Position numbers and translations under genes: made by a program. This document shows positions 1 to 5,522 of a stretch of 5,522 nucleotides of DNA, piece after piece. Under the pieces are notes generated by a model that saw only the letters and a program-made list of their open reading frames with translations, was not told the origin of the DNA and searched no databases. Position 1 is the first letter of the stretch. Every line of letters starts with the position of its first letter. The stretch is from Gammaproteobacteria bacterium. GTDB taxonomy: Bacteria; Pseudomonadota; Gammaproteobacteria; Competibacterales; Competibacteraceae. Location of the stretch: the NCBI GenBank assembly GCA_020047885.1, contig JAIFNF010000151.1, positions 1-5,522 on the forward strand. Direction: 5' to 3'.

Positions 1-2482
1 GCCAGCCATAAGGCCGCACCGCATACCGCTTCTCGATCAGATCGTGGAGAATCACCGGCTGGTTTTTCAGCGTACAAAGCTGGAGGTAGGTACGAAGATC
101 GTTGAGCGCTTCCGGGTTGTTCTCGCCGGTCTGCACCCGCAGTTGTTCCTTGGCGATGTCGTTACTGCGCAGGATGGCGTGCACTTCTTTCAGCGGGTCG
201 GCAGCCAACTGCTTGAGAAAGCGCATTTTGCTGAAGGTATTGAGGATGAGGTAGTCCATCACCTCGGTCAGCGCGGCCAGCGCCGTGGATGCCTTGAGTT
301 TGAGCCGTTGCCCGGCCACAAAGTATTCCGCAACGGCCAGCATCTCGCCGAGCAGCGTCGTCAAGCGTTCCCGACGGTGGCGGTTATCCTCGGCACTGTC
401 CCGCAGGATGCGCCGGGTCGATTCCGCCAGCGTGCCGTCGTTCTTGCGGGAGACATATTTTTCGGTCTGAAGGTAGGTACGCAGTTCCCGACCCAGGCGC
501 TCGTCATTACCCAGGCGAATCAGCACCCCACCGCCCTCAGCACCGCTATCGAGGATTGCCTTGCCCTGGTCGAACATCTCGTAATCGTCAGCCAGCGGCG
601 TGATGACCGCAACCCGCAATCCCCCCTCCTTCTGGTTACCGATAGGCAACCCGTCGCAACGGCGGTTGAGATCGAACACCATGCTGTTGCCGCTGAACTT
701 GTGCTTGCGCTGATCCTTCAGCACGTCCTCGAACAGGATTTTGCCCTGGAGCCGCGCTTCATCGCTGTTGACCAGATCAACCTGCTTGATTTCCTTGTTG
801 ATGTCCCGCTCTTCATTGGTCAGGAAAAAGTAGTGCTCACCGCTGCGGCTGATCAGCGTTTCCTGTTCCAGACGCCCCAGACTCGCCTCAATGCGCCGCC
901 GCAGCGCCAGTCGGTCGCCGTCAATCTGCTGGAGGCAGAGCGTCACGAGGTTGTCCACATTCCCCTTCATCTCGTCCACATAGCGGATCAGAAACAGCAC
1001 TTGCAGCACGCGGATGTCGAACGGTTCGAGGCTGGGGTTGGTGTTGGCCTGATCGATAGTCTTCTTGACCGTGGTATCCAAAAAGCTTTCGATAGACGGA
1101 TAGAAGTCGTACAGCGGGACGAGAACGCCGACCTCATGGCTTGAAGCGGTCTTGGCCGCCAACTGGAAGGCATCGAGCATTGACCGTTCGCCCCGTGCCA
1201 GGTGCATTCCGGTCGCTCCCGCCTTGCGGATCGCCTCGAAGATTTTCTGGATCAACTGGAACTGATAGGGCGCGAACGGGTAGTTCTTGACGAAATCCTC
1301 ACTGTCCCGGAACGGGCGAAAGGTCATGCCGCAGTTTTTGAACGTCAGTTGGCTCTTGAGAATATCGCCCTGCTGCCTGAAGACCTCCGCCAACGCGTCG
1401 TGCACCTCGGGTTTTTTGGCCAACAACCGGGATTGAATCACCTCATCGACATTAGCGCTGGAGAGCGAGAGCGGCGGGAAAAAGCGCCCCTGAATCTTCG
1501 AGAAATCCTGTCGCCGCGTTCGGCTCATATCGCCCAGCACCGTGTCCATATCTTCCTGAGAGGTCACGATCACCCAGGCCCGACGCCGACAGAGCGTTCC
1601 CAATTCTTCAGTGATGGTTTGCAGACTCAGCATCAAATGCGAGTCGTTGCCGATGAACTGCCCGACCTCATCCACCAGAAACACCAGACGGTGCTGCGGG
1701 CCTTGGGCATCCAGATAGTCCTTGACCCATTTGCAGAAGTTTTCCACCGACAGGGCGAAATCGTCTTCAGCCCCATCAATCCATTTCTCAGCGGCGGATT
1801 CGCTTTGCCCGAGGGTTTCACTGAGCGCCTTGACCACCTCATCCCGAGTGAAATGGTACGCATCCCGTTCGTCACGCCAATGCCGTCCGGTACGCTGGGC
1901 ATAAGCGGTGTGAAAAGCCGGGAGTAAACCCTTAGCGTCCAAGTAACGTTCCAAGTGGGCAATATGCGGATGGTCGCCGCTGTAACCTTGCAATTCGTTC
2001 AGCACCCGCAGAAAGACCCGCAGAATCAAATCACGCCCCGTGCCGGTCCCGTGGTCGGCCTTGCTGTCAATGTTGAACAGGATGACATCGGTGTGGGCGG
2101 CAACCGCCCGCTGAATGTCACCAAACAACAGAGCGTCCTTCACCTTGCTCTCGAAAAACGCCACCGCCTGCCGGGTCTGCCCGGCGTGGGTATGAACACG
2201 GTTGCGGAGCAGATAGGAAAGCACTTTCAAAAAATGCGATTTTCCTGACCCAAAAAATCCCGAAATCCAGACCCCCATCTTGCCGGTCGGGTCTGGATTC
2301 TTCCCCTGCGCCATTGCGCCCAGATACCAGTCGATGAATTTGCGGAAATGTTGATCGAGTTCCCGAGTCATCACGAACTCATCCAACTCTTGCCAGACCG
2401 CTGAATCATCCACCTGATCGGCCTTCACGACCCCATTGATGGGCCGGAAAATGTCCCGTTCAAAAAGCGCTTTGATCAGCAT
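1..2482 (-). CDS. brxC: BREX P-loop ATPase BrxC, N-terminal 827 residues (partial, 3' end off the left edge)
   Basis: BrxC is the large P-loop ATPase of type 1 BREX (counterpart of PglY in Pgl systems), usually about 1,200 residues, so roughly two thirds is present. The frame is open from the ATG at 2480-2482 to the window edge; I checked every codon and found no stop. The N terminus LIKALFERDIFRPINGVVKA is typical. The Walker A motif GFFGSGKS is at 75-82 (Lys81), with the preceding MGVWISG strand. The Walker B strand RLVFLVDE ends at Asp271-Glu272. A sensor-like VIVTSQEDMD (304-313) and DFSKIQGRFFPPLSLSSANV (326-345) follow, then YPFAPYQFQLIQ (401-412) and HLARGERSMLDAFQ (427-440), all family hallmarks. 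It is predicted to be cytosolic and to work with PglX, whose gene should follow. It lies downstream of the brxB-brxC hairpin repeat. Codon use is GC-rich like its neighbours. Confidence 0.96.
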   Translation of the reverse strand, partial: MLIKALFERDIFRPINGVVKADQVDDSAVWQELDEFVMTRELDQHFRKFIDWYLGAMAQGKNPDPTGKMGVWISGFFGSGKSHFLKVLSYLLRNRVHTHAGQTRQAVAFFESKVKDALLFGDIQRAVAAHTDVILFNIDSKADHGTGTGRDLILRVFLRVLNELQGYSGDHPHIAHLERYLDAKGLLPAFHTAYAQRTGRHWRDERDAYHFTRDEVVKALSETLGQSESAAEKWIDGAEDDFALSVENFCKWVKDYLDAQGPQHRLVFLVDEVGQFIGNDSHLMLSLQTITEELGTLCRRRAWVIVTSQEDMDTVLGDMSRTRRQDFSKIQGRFFPPLSLSSANVDEVIQSRLLAKKPEVHDALAEVFRQQGDILKSQLTFKNCGMTFRPFRDSEDFVKNYPFAPYQFQLIQKIFEAIRKAGATGMHLARGERSMLDAFQLAAKTASSHEVGVLVPLYDFYPSIESFLDTTVKKTIDQANTNPSLEPFDIRVLQVLFLIRYVDEMKGNVDNLVTLCLQQIDGDRLALRRRIEASLGRLEQETLISRSGEHYFFLTNEERDINKEIKQVDLVNSDEARLQGKILFEDVLKDQRKHKFSGNSMVFDLNRRCDGLPIGNQKEGGLRVAVITPLADDYEMFDQGKAILDSGAEGGGVLIRLGNDERLGRELRTYLQTEKYVSRKNDGTLAESTRRILRDSAEDNRHRRERLTTLLGEMLAVAEYFVAGQRLKLKASTALAALTEVMDYLILNTFSKMRFLKQLAADPLKEVHAILRSNDIAKEQLRVQTGENNPEALNDLRTYLQLCTLKNQPVILHDLIEKRYAVRPYGW

Positions 2483-2487
2483 ATCTG

Positions 2488-2491
2488 CCTC
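2488..2491 (-). promoter_or_regulatory. Shine-Dalgarno of brxC
   Basis: GAGG lies five bases before the ATG at 2480-2482 on the minus strand, and an in-frame TAA (2495-2497) lies immediately upstream. Together they fix the brxC start. brxC thus has its own ribosome binding site, unlike brxA and brxB, which look coupled to the gene before them. Confidence 0.7.
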
Positions 2492-2509
2492 GATTTAATA
2501 CAAAATGGG

Positions 2510-2588
2510 CCACAGAATGACACGGAATTGCACGGAAAAAACAGAAAAAAGTCTTCTTTTTCCGTGTTTCTTCCGTGTCATTCCGTGG
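2510..2588. repeat. Large nested inverted repeat of CACGGAA/TTCCGTG units between brxB and brxC
   Basis: Outer arms at 2510-2527 (CCACAGAATGACACGGAA) and 2571-2588 (TTCCGTGTCATTCCGTGG) pair over 17 of 18 bases. Inside them CACGGAAAAA (2531-2540) and TTTTTCCGTG (2557-2566) pair perfectly over 10 bases, leaving a 16-nt loop. Each side is built from a 7-base unit at near-helical-turn spacing: CACRGAA starts at 2511, 2521 and 2531, and TTCCGTG starts at 2560, 2571 and 2581. The element occupies most of the 118-base gap, starting 12 bases after the brxB stop and ending about 18 bases before the brxC Shine-Dalgarno. I recall similar repeats dispersed in other bacterial genomes, so an interspersed element is likely. 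In the operon transcript it would fold into a strong hairpin. Confidence 0.88.
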
Positions 2589-2600
2589 CTAAAAAATCTT

Positions 2601-3173
2601 CTACGGCACCAGCGTGAAGGCCCGGTAGTAGTTGTCTTTCAATTTCCCAAACAGCCGGAGCGATTGCCCGTCGTAGCGCCCAGGGTAAAACATCACCAGC
2701 GGTGTCTGACCCATCACGGCGTGCAGGTTGTTGAGCAGGGCGTGCGCCCGCAGCAGTGGCCAGATGCTCCCGACGCCGGACACGATGACCAAATCGTGCT
2801 GCGCTGGTTGAGCCACTTCAGCGAACAGGGAACCCAACCGGGATTCATGGAGCGGTCCCGCCAGCGCCTTCTTGAGCGCCGCGTCCCCTTGATTCCGCTG
2901 CATCTGGAGCGCCTTGTCGAGCAGTTGGCGGCTCTTGAGGTAATCCAGCACGAAGTCAAACAGGTTGATGTGCTTCACGCGCAGGCCAGGCCGGTGCTTC
3001 GGCAGATGGTCAAGCAGGGTGTGCAGGTAGTCCCGAATCCGTAGTTCGGCTTCGGGCGGGTAATCGAAGATATAAAAGGCAATTTCGTTGCCCAGACCCC
3101 GGCCACTGAGAAAATCATCCGCGATCAGCCGGGGTAGAATCTGGTTCAGCCGGTCGTGGAGGGGATCGCTCAT
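2601..3173 (-). CDS. brxB: BREX protein BrxB (DUF1788 family)
   Basis: BrxB is a core type 1 BREX component of unresolved biochemical role, always found with BrxA and BrxC. The product is 190 residues, typical of the family. Hallmarks are GLGNEIAFYIFDYPPEAEL (26-44), INLFDFVLDYL (69-79), DLVIVSGVGSIWPLLRAHALL (127-147) and the C-terminal VMFYPGRYDGQSLRLFG (160-176) with YYRAFTLVP at the end. I chose the ATG at 3171-3173 because it forms a 4-base ATGA overlap with the brxA stop and places the conserved DPLHDRLNQIL helix at the N terminus; a TTG six codons upstream (3189-3191) would give 196 residues but encodes only an unconserved Pro/Gln-rich tail. The weak AGGT before the ATG fits translational coupling to brxA. 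It ends with TAG, followed by a palindromic repeat before brxC. Confidence 0.95.
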   Translation of the reverse strand: MSDPLHDRLNQILPRLIADDFLSGRGLGNEIAFYIFDYPPEAELRIRDYLHTLLDHLPKHRPGLRVKHINLFDFVLDYLKSRQLLDKALQMQRNQGDAALKKALAGPLHESRLGSLFAEVAQPAQHDLVIVSGVGSIWPLLRAHALLNNLHAVMGQTPLVMFYPGRYDGQSLRLFGKLKDNYYRAFTLVP

Positions 3174-3793
3174 GGGCTGACCTGGAGGCAACGCAGGACA
3201 TCGCGTTCATCGTGCTGTTCGAGGTACCGCAACACCGGTTCGACGATATGTACCGTCTGAAGGGTGCGGGTTTGGGTATTGTCGAGGTAACCGGCTTCGG
3301 CCAGGATCAAATACACGGAAGACCGGAGCCGCTGGATCGTTGATTCACGCCACAGTGGCATGGCGGGATCACGGCCCCGGCAATCCTCAATGAAATCGAC
3401 CCAGAGCGTCAGCGCGAGCGTGGTCTGAAAGGTGCGGTATGCCTCCCGCACCACTAAGTCCAGAAAATCGCCCACCAGCGGACTGGCTTTGACCGTCGCC
3501 GCCAGGCAGGCGTGGGTGGCTTCCTGCCTGGATCCGTCGCGGATCATTTCCCAAAGCGGCGCTTCGACGAGGGCGAGGCGACCCCGGATGAGCGCGGCCA
3601 ACCGCTGCGCGGTCTTGGGGCTGCGGGTCAGCAGGCGGTTGTCGTCGTAAAGCGCCTGCCGCCATTCCCGGTCGGAAACCCCACGCAGCAGCAGTTCCGC
3701 CACGACCCGGCTTTCCGCCACTTTGAGTGCGCCGGCCGTGATCTCCGCGCCGTACTTCGGACAGCCATCACGCGGGGTTGAAACCTGGTCCAT
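3170..3793 (-). CDS. brxA: BREX protein BrxA (DUF1819 family)
   Basis: BrxA is the first core gene of type 1 BREX, a phage-defence system that methylates host DNA and blocks phage replication. It is a small mostly helical protein reported to bind DNA; its exact role is unsettled. The product is 207 residues, close to the usual 200. The characteristic N-terminal signature YGAEITAGALKVAESRVVAE occupies residues 14-33, followed by LLLRGVSDREW, and the C-terminal part holds the typical RLRSSVYLILAEAGYLD segment (155-171). The ATG at 3791-3793 is the only ATG/GTG/TTG available upstream of the signature, because the amidotransferase TGA is in frame two codons before it. No clear Shine-Dalgarno precedes it, which suggests translational coupling to the upstream gene. 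Its TGA overlaps the brxB ATG. No truncation or frameshift is seen. Confidence 0.93.
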   Translation of the reverse strand: MDQVSTPRDGCPKYGAEITAGALKVAESRVVAELLLRGVSDREWRQALYDDNRLLTRSPKTAQRLAALIRGRLALVEAPLWEMIRDGSRQEATHACLAATVKASPLVGDFLDLVVREAYRTFQTTLALTLWVDFIEDCRGRDPAMPLWRESTIQRLRSSVYLILAEAGYLDNTQTRTLQTVHIVEPVLRYLEQHDERDVLRCLQVSP

Positions 3794-3796
3794 TTC

Positions 3797-4531
3797 TCAG
3801 CGGGTGGGCTTCGGTGCCAGGAAAGCGAGAATATCGCCCATCATCCGGTTCATCGCGGTATAGCGTTCCGGGGTTGCTGACAACATTTCGGCTTCCGTTT
3901 GTATATAGGGCGCAGGAACGAGTTCGTCGCGGCAGTGGGCGATCAGGTTCTGCGCTAACTGTGGGGTGGTTTCCAGGTGAAACTGCAATCCCATCACCGC
4001 CGCGCCGAGTTGAAACGCCTGATTGACACAGCCGGCGCTGCTGGCCAGATGGATCGCGCCAGCGGGCAGATCAAACGTCTCGCCGTGCCAGTGAAAGGCG
4101 TCCAGCACAGGCGGAAAATTGAAGAGGGCGTGTCGCTGTTCAGTTCCCCCCTTTAGCAAAGGGGGGTTAGGGGGGATTTGGATCCCATGGATGGGAAACC
4201 AGCCAATTTCTTTCACCGGATTACCGTAAACCCGGGCCCCCAGGGCGCTGGCAATGAGTTGAGCGCCGAGACAAATCCCCAGAATTGGCTTCCCCAACTG
4301 AATAGCGTCACGAATGAACTGCTTTTCAGCCACCAGCCAGGGGAATTCCGCTTCATCATTGACGCTCATCGGTCCGCCCATCATCACCAGTAGGTCGATT
4401 GTTTTGGGATCGGGCGTTGCCGTGGATTCAAAGTAGCGGGTATGGGTGATGGCGTATCCCGCTGATTGTAGCCAAGGCTCAATGCTGCCGAGACCTTCAA
4501 AGGGAACGTGTTGAAAATAGTGTGCGCGCAT
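3797..4531 (-). CDS. Stand-alone class I glutamine amidotransferase (GMP synthase-like GATase domain)
   Basis: This 244-residue cytoplasmic protein is a single class I glutaminase domain, which releases ammonia from glutamine or cleaves a gamma-glutamyl amide. Visible landmarks are the oxyanion-hole strand MMGGPMSV (50-57), the nucleophile elbow GICLGAQ with Cys87, the family stretch NPVKEIGWFPI (104-114), FHWHGETFDLP (146-156), and the HLE pair His185/Glu187 completing the triad. All catalytic residues are present. There is no ATP-pyrophosphatase domain, so it is not GMP synthase itself; the substrate is unknown, and gamma-glutamyl-amine hydrolysis is another possibility. Residues about 118-129 are encoded by an inserted palindromic repeat in a loop just before the FHWHG strand, without loss of frame. 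The start is fixed by a strong Shine-Dalgarno. The stop lies three bases before the brxA start, in the same frame, so it appears to lead the BREX operon. Family call secure; role in defence unproven. Confidence 0.9.
   Translation of the reverse strand: MRAHYFQHVPFEGLGSIEPWLQSAGYAITHTRYFESTATPDPKTIDLLVMMGGPMSVNDEAEFPWLVAEKQFIRDAIQLGKPILGICLGAQLIASALGARVYGNPVKEIGWFPIHGIQIPPNPPLLKGGTEQRHALFNFPPVLDAFHWHGETFDLPAGAIHLASSAGCVNQAFQLGAAVMGLQFHLETTPQLAQNLIAHCRDELVPAPYIQTEAEMLSATPERYTAMNRMMGDILAFLAPKPTR
4146..4179. repeat. Palindromic mini-repeat inserted in frame within the amidotransferase gene
   Basis: The perfect 9-bp arms CCCCCCTTT (4146-4154) and AAAGGGGGG (4158-4166) flank a 3-nt loop and are followed by TTA and a second run of six Gs (4170-4175) and ATTT. 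On the coding strand this reads as Gln-Ile-Pro-Pro-Asn-Pro-Pro-Leu-Leu-Lys-Gly-Gly. The C-run/G-run pattern matches an interspersed element I recall from many cyanobacterial and gammaproteobacterial genomes, where it also yields NPPLLKGG-like peptides; this was not searched. Related amidotransferases normally pass from the IGWFP strand to the FHWHG strand without such a segment. Confidence 0.8.
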
Positions 4532-4534
4532 AAA

Positions 4535-4542
4535 CTCACCTC
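4535..4542 (-). promoter_or_regulatory. Strong Shine-Dalgarno for the amidotransferase
   Basis: On the minus strand GAGGTGAG precedes the ATG at 4531-4529 by three bases (about six from the GAGGT core), which supports that start codon. The remaining leader (about 4543-4634) is more AT-rich than the genes and is the likeliest site for the operon promoter, but I found no convincing -35/-10 pair there. Confidence 0.7.
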
Positions 4543-4634
4543 AAATCAGGTTCATCAATTTTGGTTCTTTAAGGATTGTTGTGGAGGCAGACCCAGCCCA
4601 TAGCAACTATCTCTCTAACTATTTGATCAAAAAG

Positions 4635-4685
4635 GCTGTAGGGCGGGATTCATCCCGCTAAGCCGGTTGAAACCGGCCCTACAGC
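4635..4685. repeat. Compound palindrome: outer stem enclosing two hairpins
   Basis: Outer arms GCTGTAGGGC (4635-4644) and GCCCTACAGC (4676-4685) are exact reverse complements. Between them lie two further perfect hairpins: GCGGGAT/ATCCCGC (4643-4649 and 4652-4658, 2-nt loop) and GCCGGTT/AACCGGC (4662-4668 and 4671-4677, 2-nt loop). Each inner hairpin shares its two outermost bases with the outer stem, so a single strand could fold as a three-way junction or form alternative stems. The architecture resembles short interspersed palindromic elements common in gammaproteobacteria and cyanobacteria; that resemblance is from memory and was not searched. It lies 3' of murJ and 5' of the amidotransferase. 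No U-run follows the stems, so a classic intrinsic terminator is not supported. Confidence 0.85.
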
Positions 4686-4780
4686 ATCAATTCCATAGCT
4701 AAGCCGGTTGAAACCGGCCCTACAGCATCAATTCCATAGCTAAGCCGGTTGAAACCGGCCCTACAGCATCAATTCCATAG
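4658..4780. repeat. Three exact tandem copies of a 41-bp unit
   Basis: The unit starting CTAAGCCGGTTGAAACCGGC and ending in CAATTCCATAG occurs at 4658-4698, 4699-4739 and 4740-4780 with no mismatch. Each copy carries the GCCGGTT/AACCGGC hairpin and the right outer arm CCCTACAGC; only the first copy has the matching left arm and the GCGGGAT hairpin upstream of it. The layout suggests that the right part of one palindromic element was duplicated in tandem by slippage or unequal crossing-over. Perfect identity points to recent expansion. Copy number probably varies between strains. Because it lies in the leader of the amidotransferase-BREX operon, a change in copy number would alter promoter-proximal spacing or mRNA structure; that consequence is inference. 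Confidence 0.95.
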
Positions 4781-4803
4781 AAAGTATCGAAAAACCTGAA
4801 TTT

Positions 4804-5522
4804 TCAACCCTCCAGCAGATGCCGGGGACGGATGCCCACCGCCAACGCCGCCAGCAGATAACTACTGCCACCGGCAACGATTAAGCCACTCAGATGCCAT
4901 AACCGGTCGCCAGTCGCCGCTTGCGTCCAGCTTTCGAGATTTCCCGTACCGAACCACAACACGCCGCCCATCACCAGATTGGCCACGGCCAGTTGCAGGA
5001 GAAACGTCGTCCAGCCCGCTTGCGGTTGATAAATGTCCCGCCGCCGCAGATTGAAAAACAGTAGCCCGGCATTGAGAAACGCGGCCAACGACGTCGCCAG
5101 CGCCAGCCCGGCGTGAGCCAGCGGCCAGACCAGTATCAGCACCAGCGCGGTGTTGACCCCCATGGCGATCAAGCCGTATTTAACCGGGCTGCGGGTATCT
5201 TGCCGGGCGTAGAACCCCGGTGCCAGCACTTTGATGAGCATGAAGGCGGTCAATCCCAGCGCGAACGCCATCAGACTGCGGGCGGACATCTCGACATCGC
5301 GGGCGTCGAATTCACCGTACTGGAACAGCGAGGCCAGCAGTGGCCCGGCCAGCAGCATCAGCGCCACCGTCGCCGGCGCCCCGATCAACAACGCCCAGCG
5401 CAGCGCCCAGTCCAGGGTGCGGGAGAAGTCCTCAGTCGCCGCGTTAGCATGTTGCCGGGACAGGCGGGGCAGAATCACCGTGCCAAGCGCTACGCCGAAA
5501 ATGCCCAGCGGAAACTCCACCA
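4804..5522 (-). CDS. murJ: MurJ lipid II flippase, C-terminal half (partial, 5' end off the right edge)
   Basis: MurJ (MviN) flips the peptidoglycan precursor lipid II across the inner membrane and belongs to the MOP transporter superfamily. About 239 residues are visible out of a usual length near 510, ending at a TGA (4804-4806). The visible part begins at the conserved EFPLGIFGVALGTVILPRLS stretch, which lies mid-protein in the family, so the GTG at 5518-5520 is an internal valine codon and not the start. Hydrophobic segments fall near visible residues 42-65, 82-99, 114-133, 136-156, 173-190 and 211-230, in keeping with the last membrane helices of the 14-helix fold. The hallmark LAPGFYARQDTRSPVK lies at residues 99-114. 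The gene points the same way as the downstream genes but is separated from them by a repeat-rich gap of 272 bases, so it is probably a housekeeping neighbour and not part of the defence operon. Family assignment is very secure. Confidence 0.97.
   Translation of the reverse strand, partial: VEFPLGIFGVALGTVILPRLSRQHANAATEDFSRTLDWALRWALLIGAPATVALMLLAGPLLASLFQYGEFDARDVEMSARSLMAFALGLTAFMLIKVLAPGFYARQDTRSPVKYGLIAMGVNTALVLILVWPLAHAGLALATSLAAFLNAGLLFFNLRRRDIYQPQAGWTTFLLQLAVANLVMGGVLWFGTGNLESWTQAATGDRLWHLSGLIVAGGSSYLLAALAVGIRPRHLLEG

Noticed and set aside
84..481. AGGTAGGTACG occurs twice within brxC (84-94 and 471-481), encoding LRTYLQ both times
   Set aside because: Only 11 bases match, the flanks differ, and both copies lie in helical protein sequence. 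A chance or weak structural repeat is enough to explain it.
44..2248. Long plus-strand open frames (44-1144, 1202-1927, 1955-2248) opposite brxC
   Set aside because: All are in codon register with brxC on the opposite strand, where GC-rich codon use removes stops. Their translations show no recognisable domain and the three pieces are interrupted by stops, while the minus-strand frame is an unbroken BrxC.
2505..3044. Plus-strand frame of 179 codons opposite brxB
   Set aside because: It begins inside the palindromic repeat and then runs antisense to a clear DUF1788 gene; the translation is not recognisable.
3432..3781. Plus-strand frames opposite brxA (3432-3650 and 3512-3781)
   Set aside because: Both are shadows of the well-supported DUF1819 gene and show no domain or ribosome binding site.
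4622..4631. TTTGATCAAA perfect 10-base palindrome in the operon leader as an operator or FNR-like site
   Set aside because: An FNR box needs TTGAT and ATCAA separated by four bases; here the halves abut. A single 10-base AT-rich palindrome is weak evidence and no promoter elements could be placed next to it.
4658..4780. CRISPR array
   Set aside because: The three units are directly adjacent with identical sequence throughout, so there are no variable spacers; the pattern is a simple tandem repeat.
4635..4803. Intrinsic terminator for murJ
   Set aside because: GC-rich stems exist on the murJ transcript, but none is followed by a U-run, so a rho-independent terminator cannot be claimed.
5518..5520. 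GTG as the start of a short membrane protein
   Set aside because: The residues that follow are the mid-protein EFPLGIFGVALG segment of MurJ; the gene clearly continues beyond the window.

Overview
The window is about 5.5 kb of a moderately GC-rich bacterial chromosome, with every supported gene on the minus strand. Read in the direction of transcription (right to left) it holds: the C-terminal half of murJ (lipid II flippase), a repeat-rich intergenic gap of 272 bases, a stand-alone class I glutamine amidotransferase, then brxA, brxB and the first 827 codons of brxC. The last three are the opening genes of a type 1 BREX phage-defence locus. The usual partners pglX (methyltransferase), pglZ (phosphatase) and brxL (Lon-like protease) are expected past the left edge but cannot be seen here. 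The MurJ sequence and the palindromic repeats suggest a gammaproteobacterium; that placement is inference and is not certain.

The locus looks like one transcription unit. The amidotransferase ends TGA, one sense codon follows, and then comes the brxA ATG, in the same reading frame and without a good Shine-Dalgarno of its own. brxA and brxB share an ATGA overlap. brxB and brxC are separated by 118 bases, almost filled by a long nested inverted repeat. The amidotransferase therefore sits as the first gene of the BREX operon, the slot where some BREX loci carry a WYL-type regulator (BrxR). Whether it is a functional accessory or a host gene that BREX landed behind cannot be decided from this window.

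Three unrelated palindromic repeat types lie within 2.3 kb: a compound palindrome plus three exact 41-bp tandem copies upstream of the amidotransferase; a G/C-run palindrome inserted in frame inside the amidotransferase, adding a proline/glycine-rich loop; and an array of CACGGAA/TTCCGTG units with 10-11 base spacing, forming a large hairpin, between brxB and brxC. The main oddities are the operonic amidotransferase and these repeats. The BREX genes themselves look canonical and intact as far as they are seen. No tRNA, rRNA, CRISPR array or insertion sequence was found.
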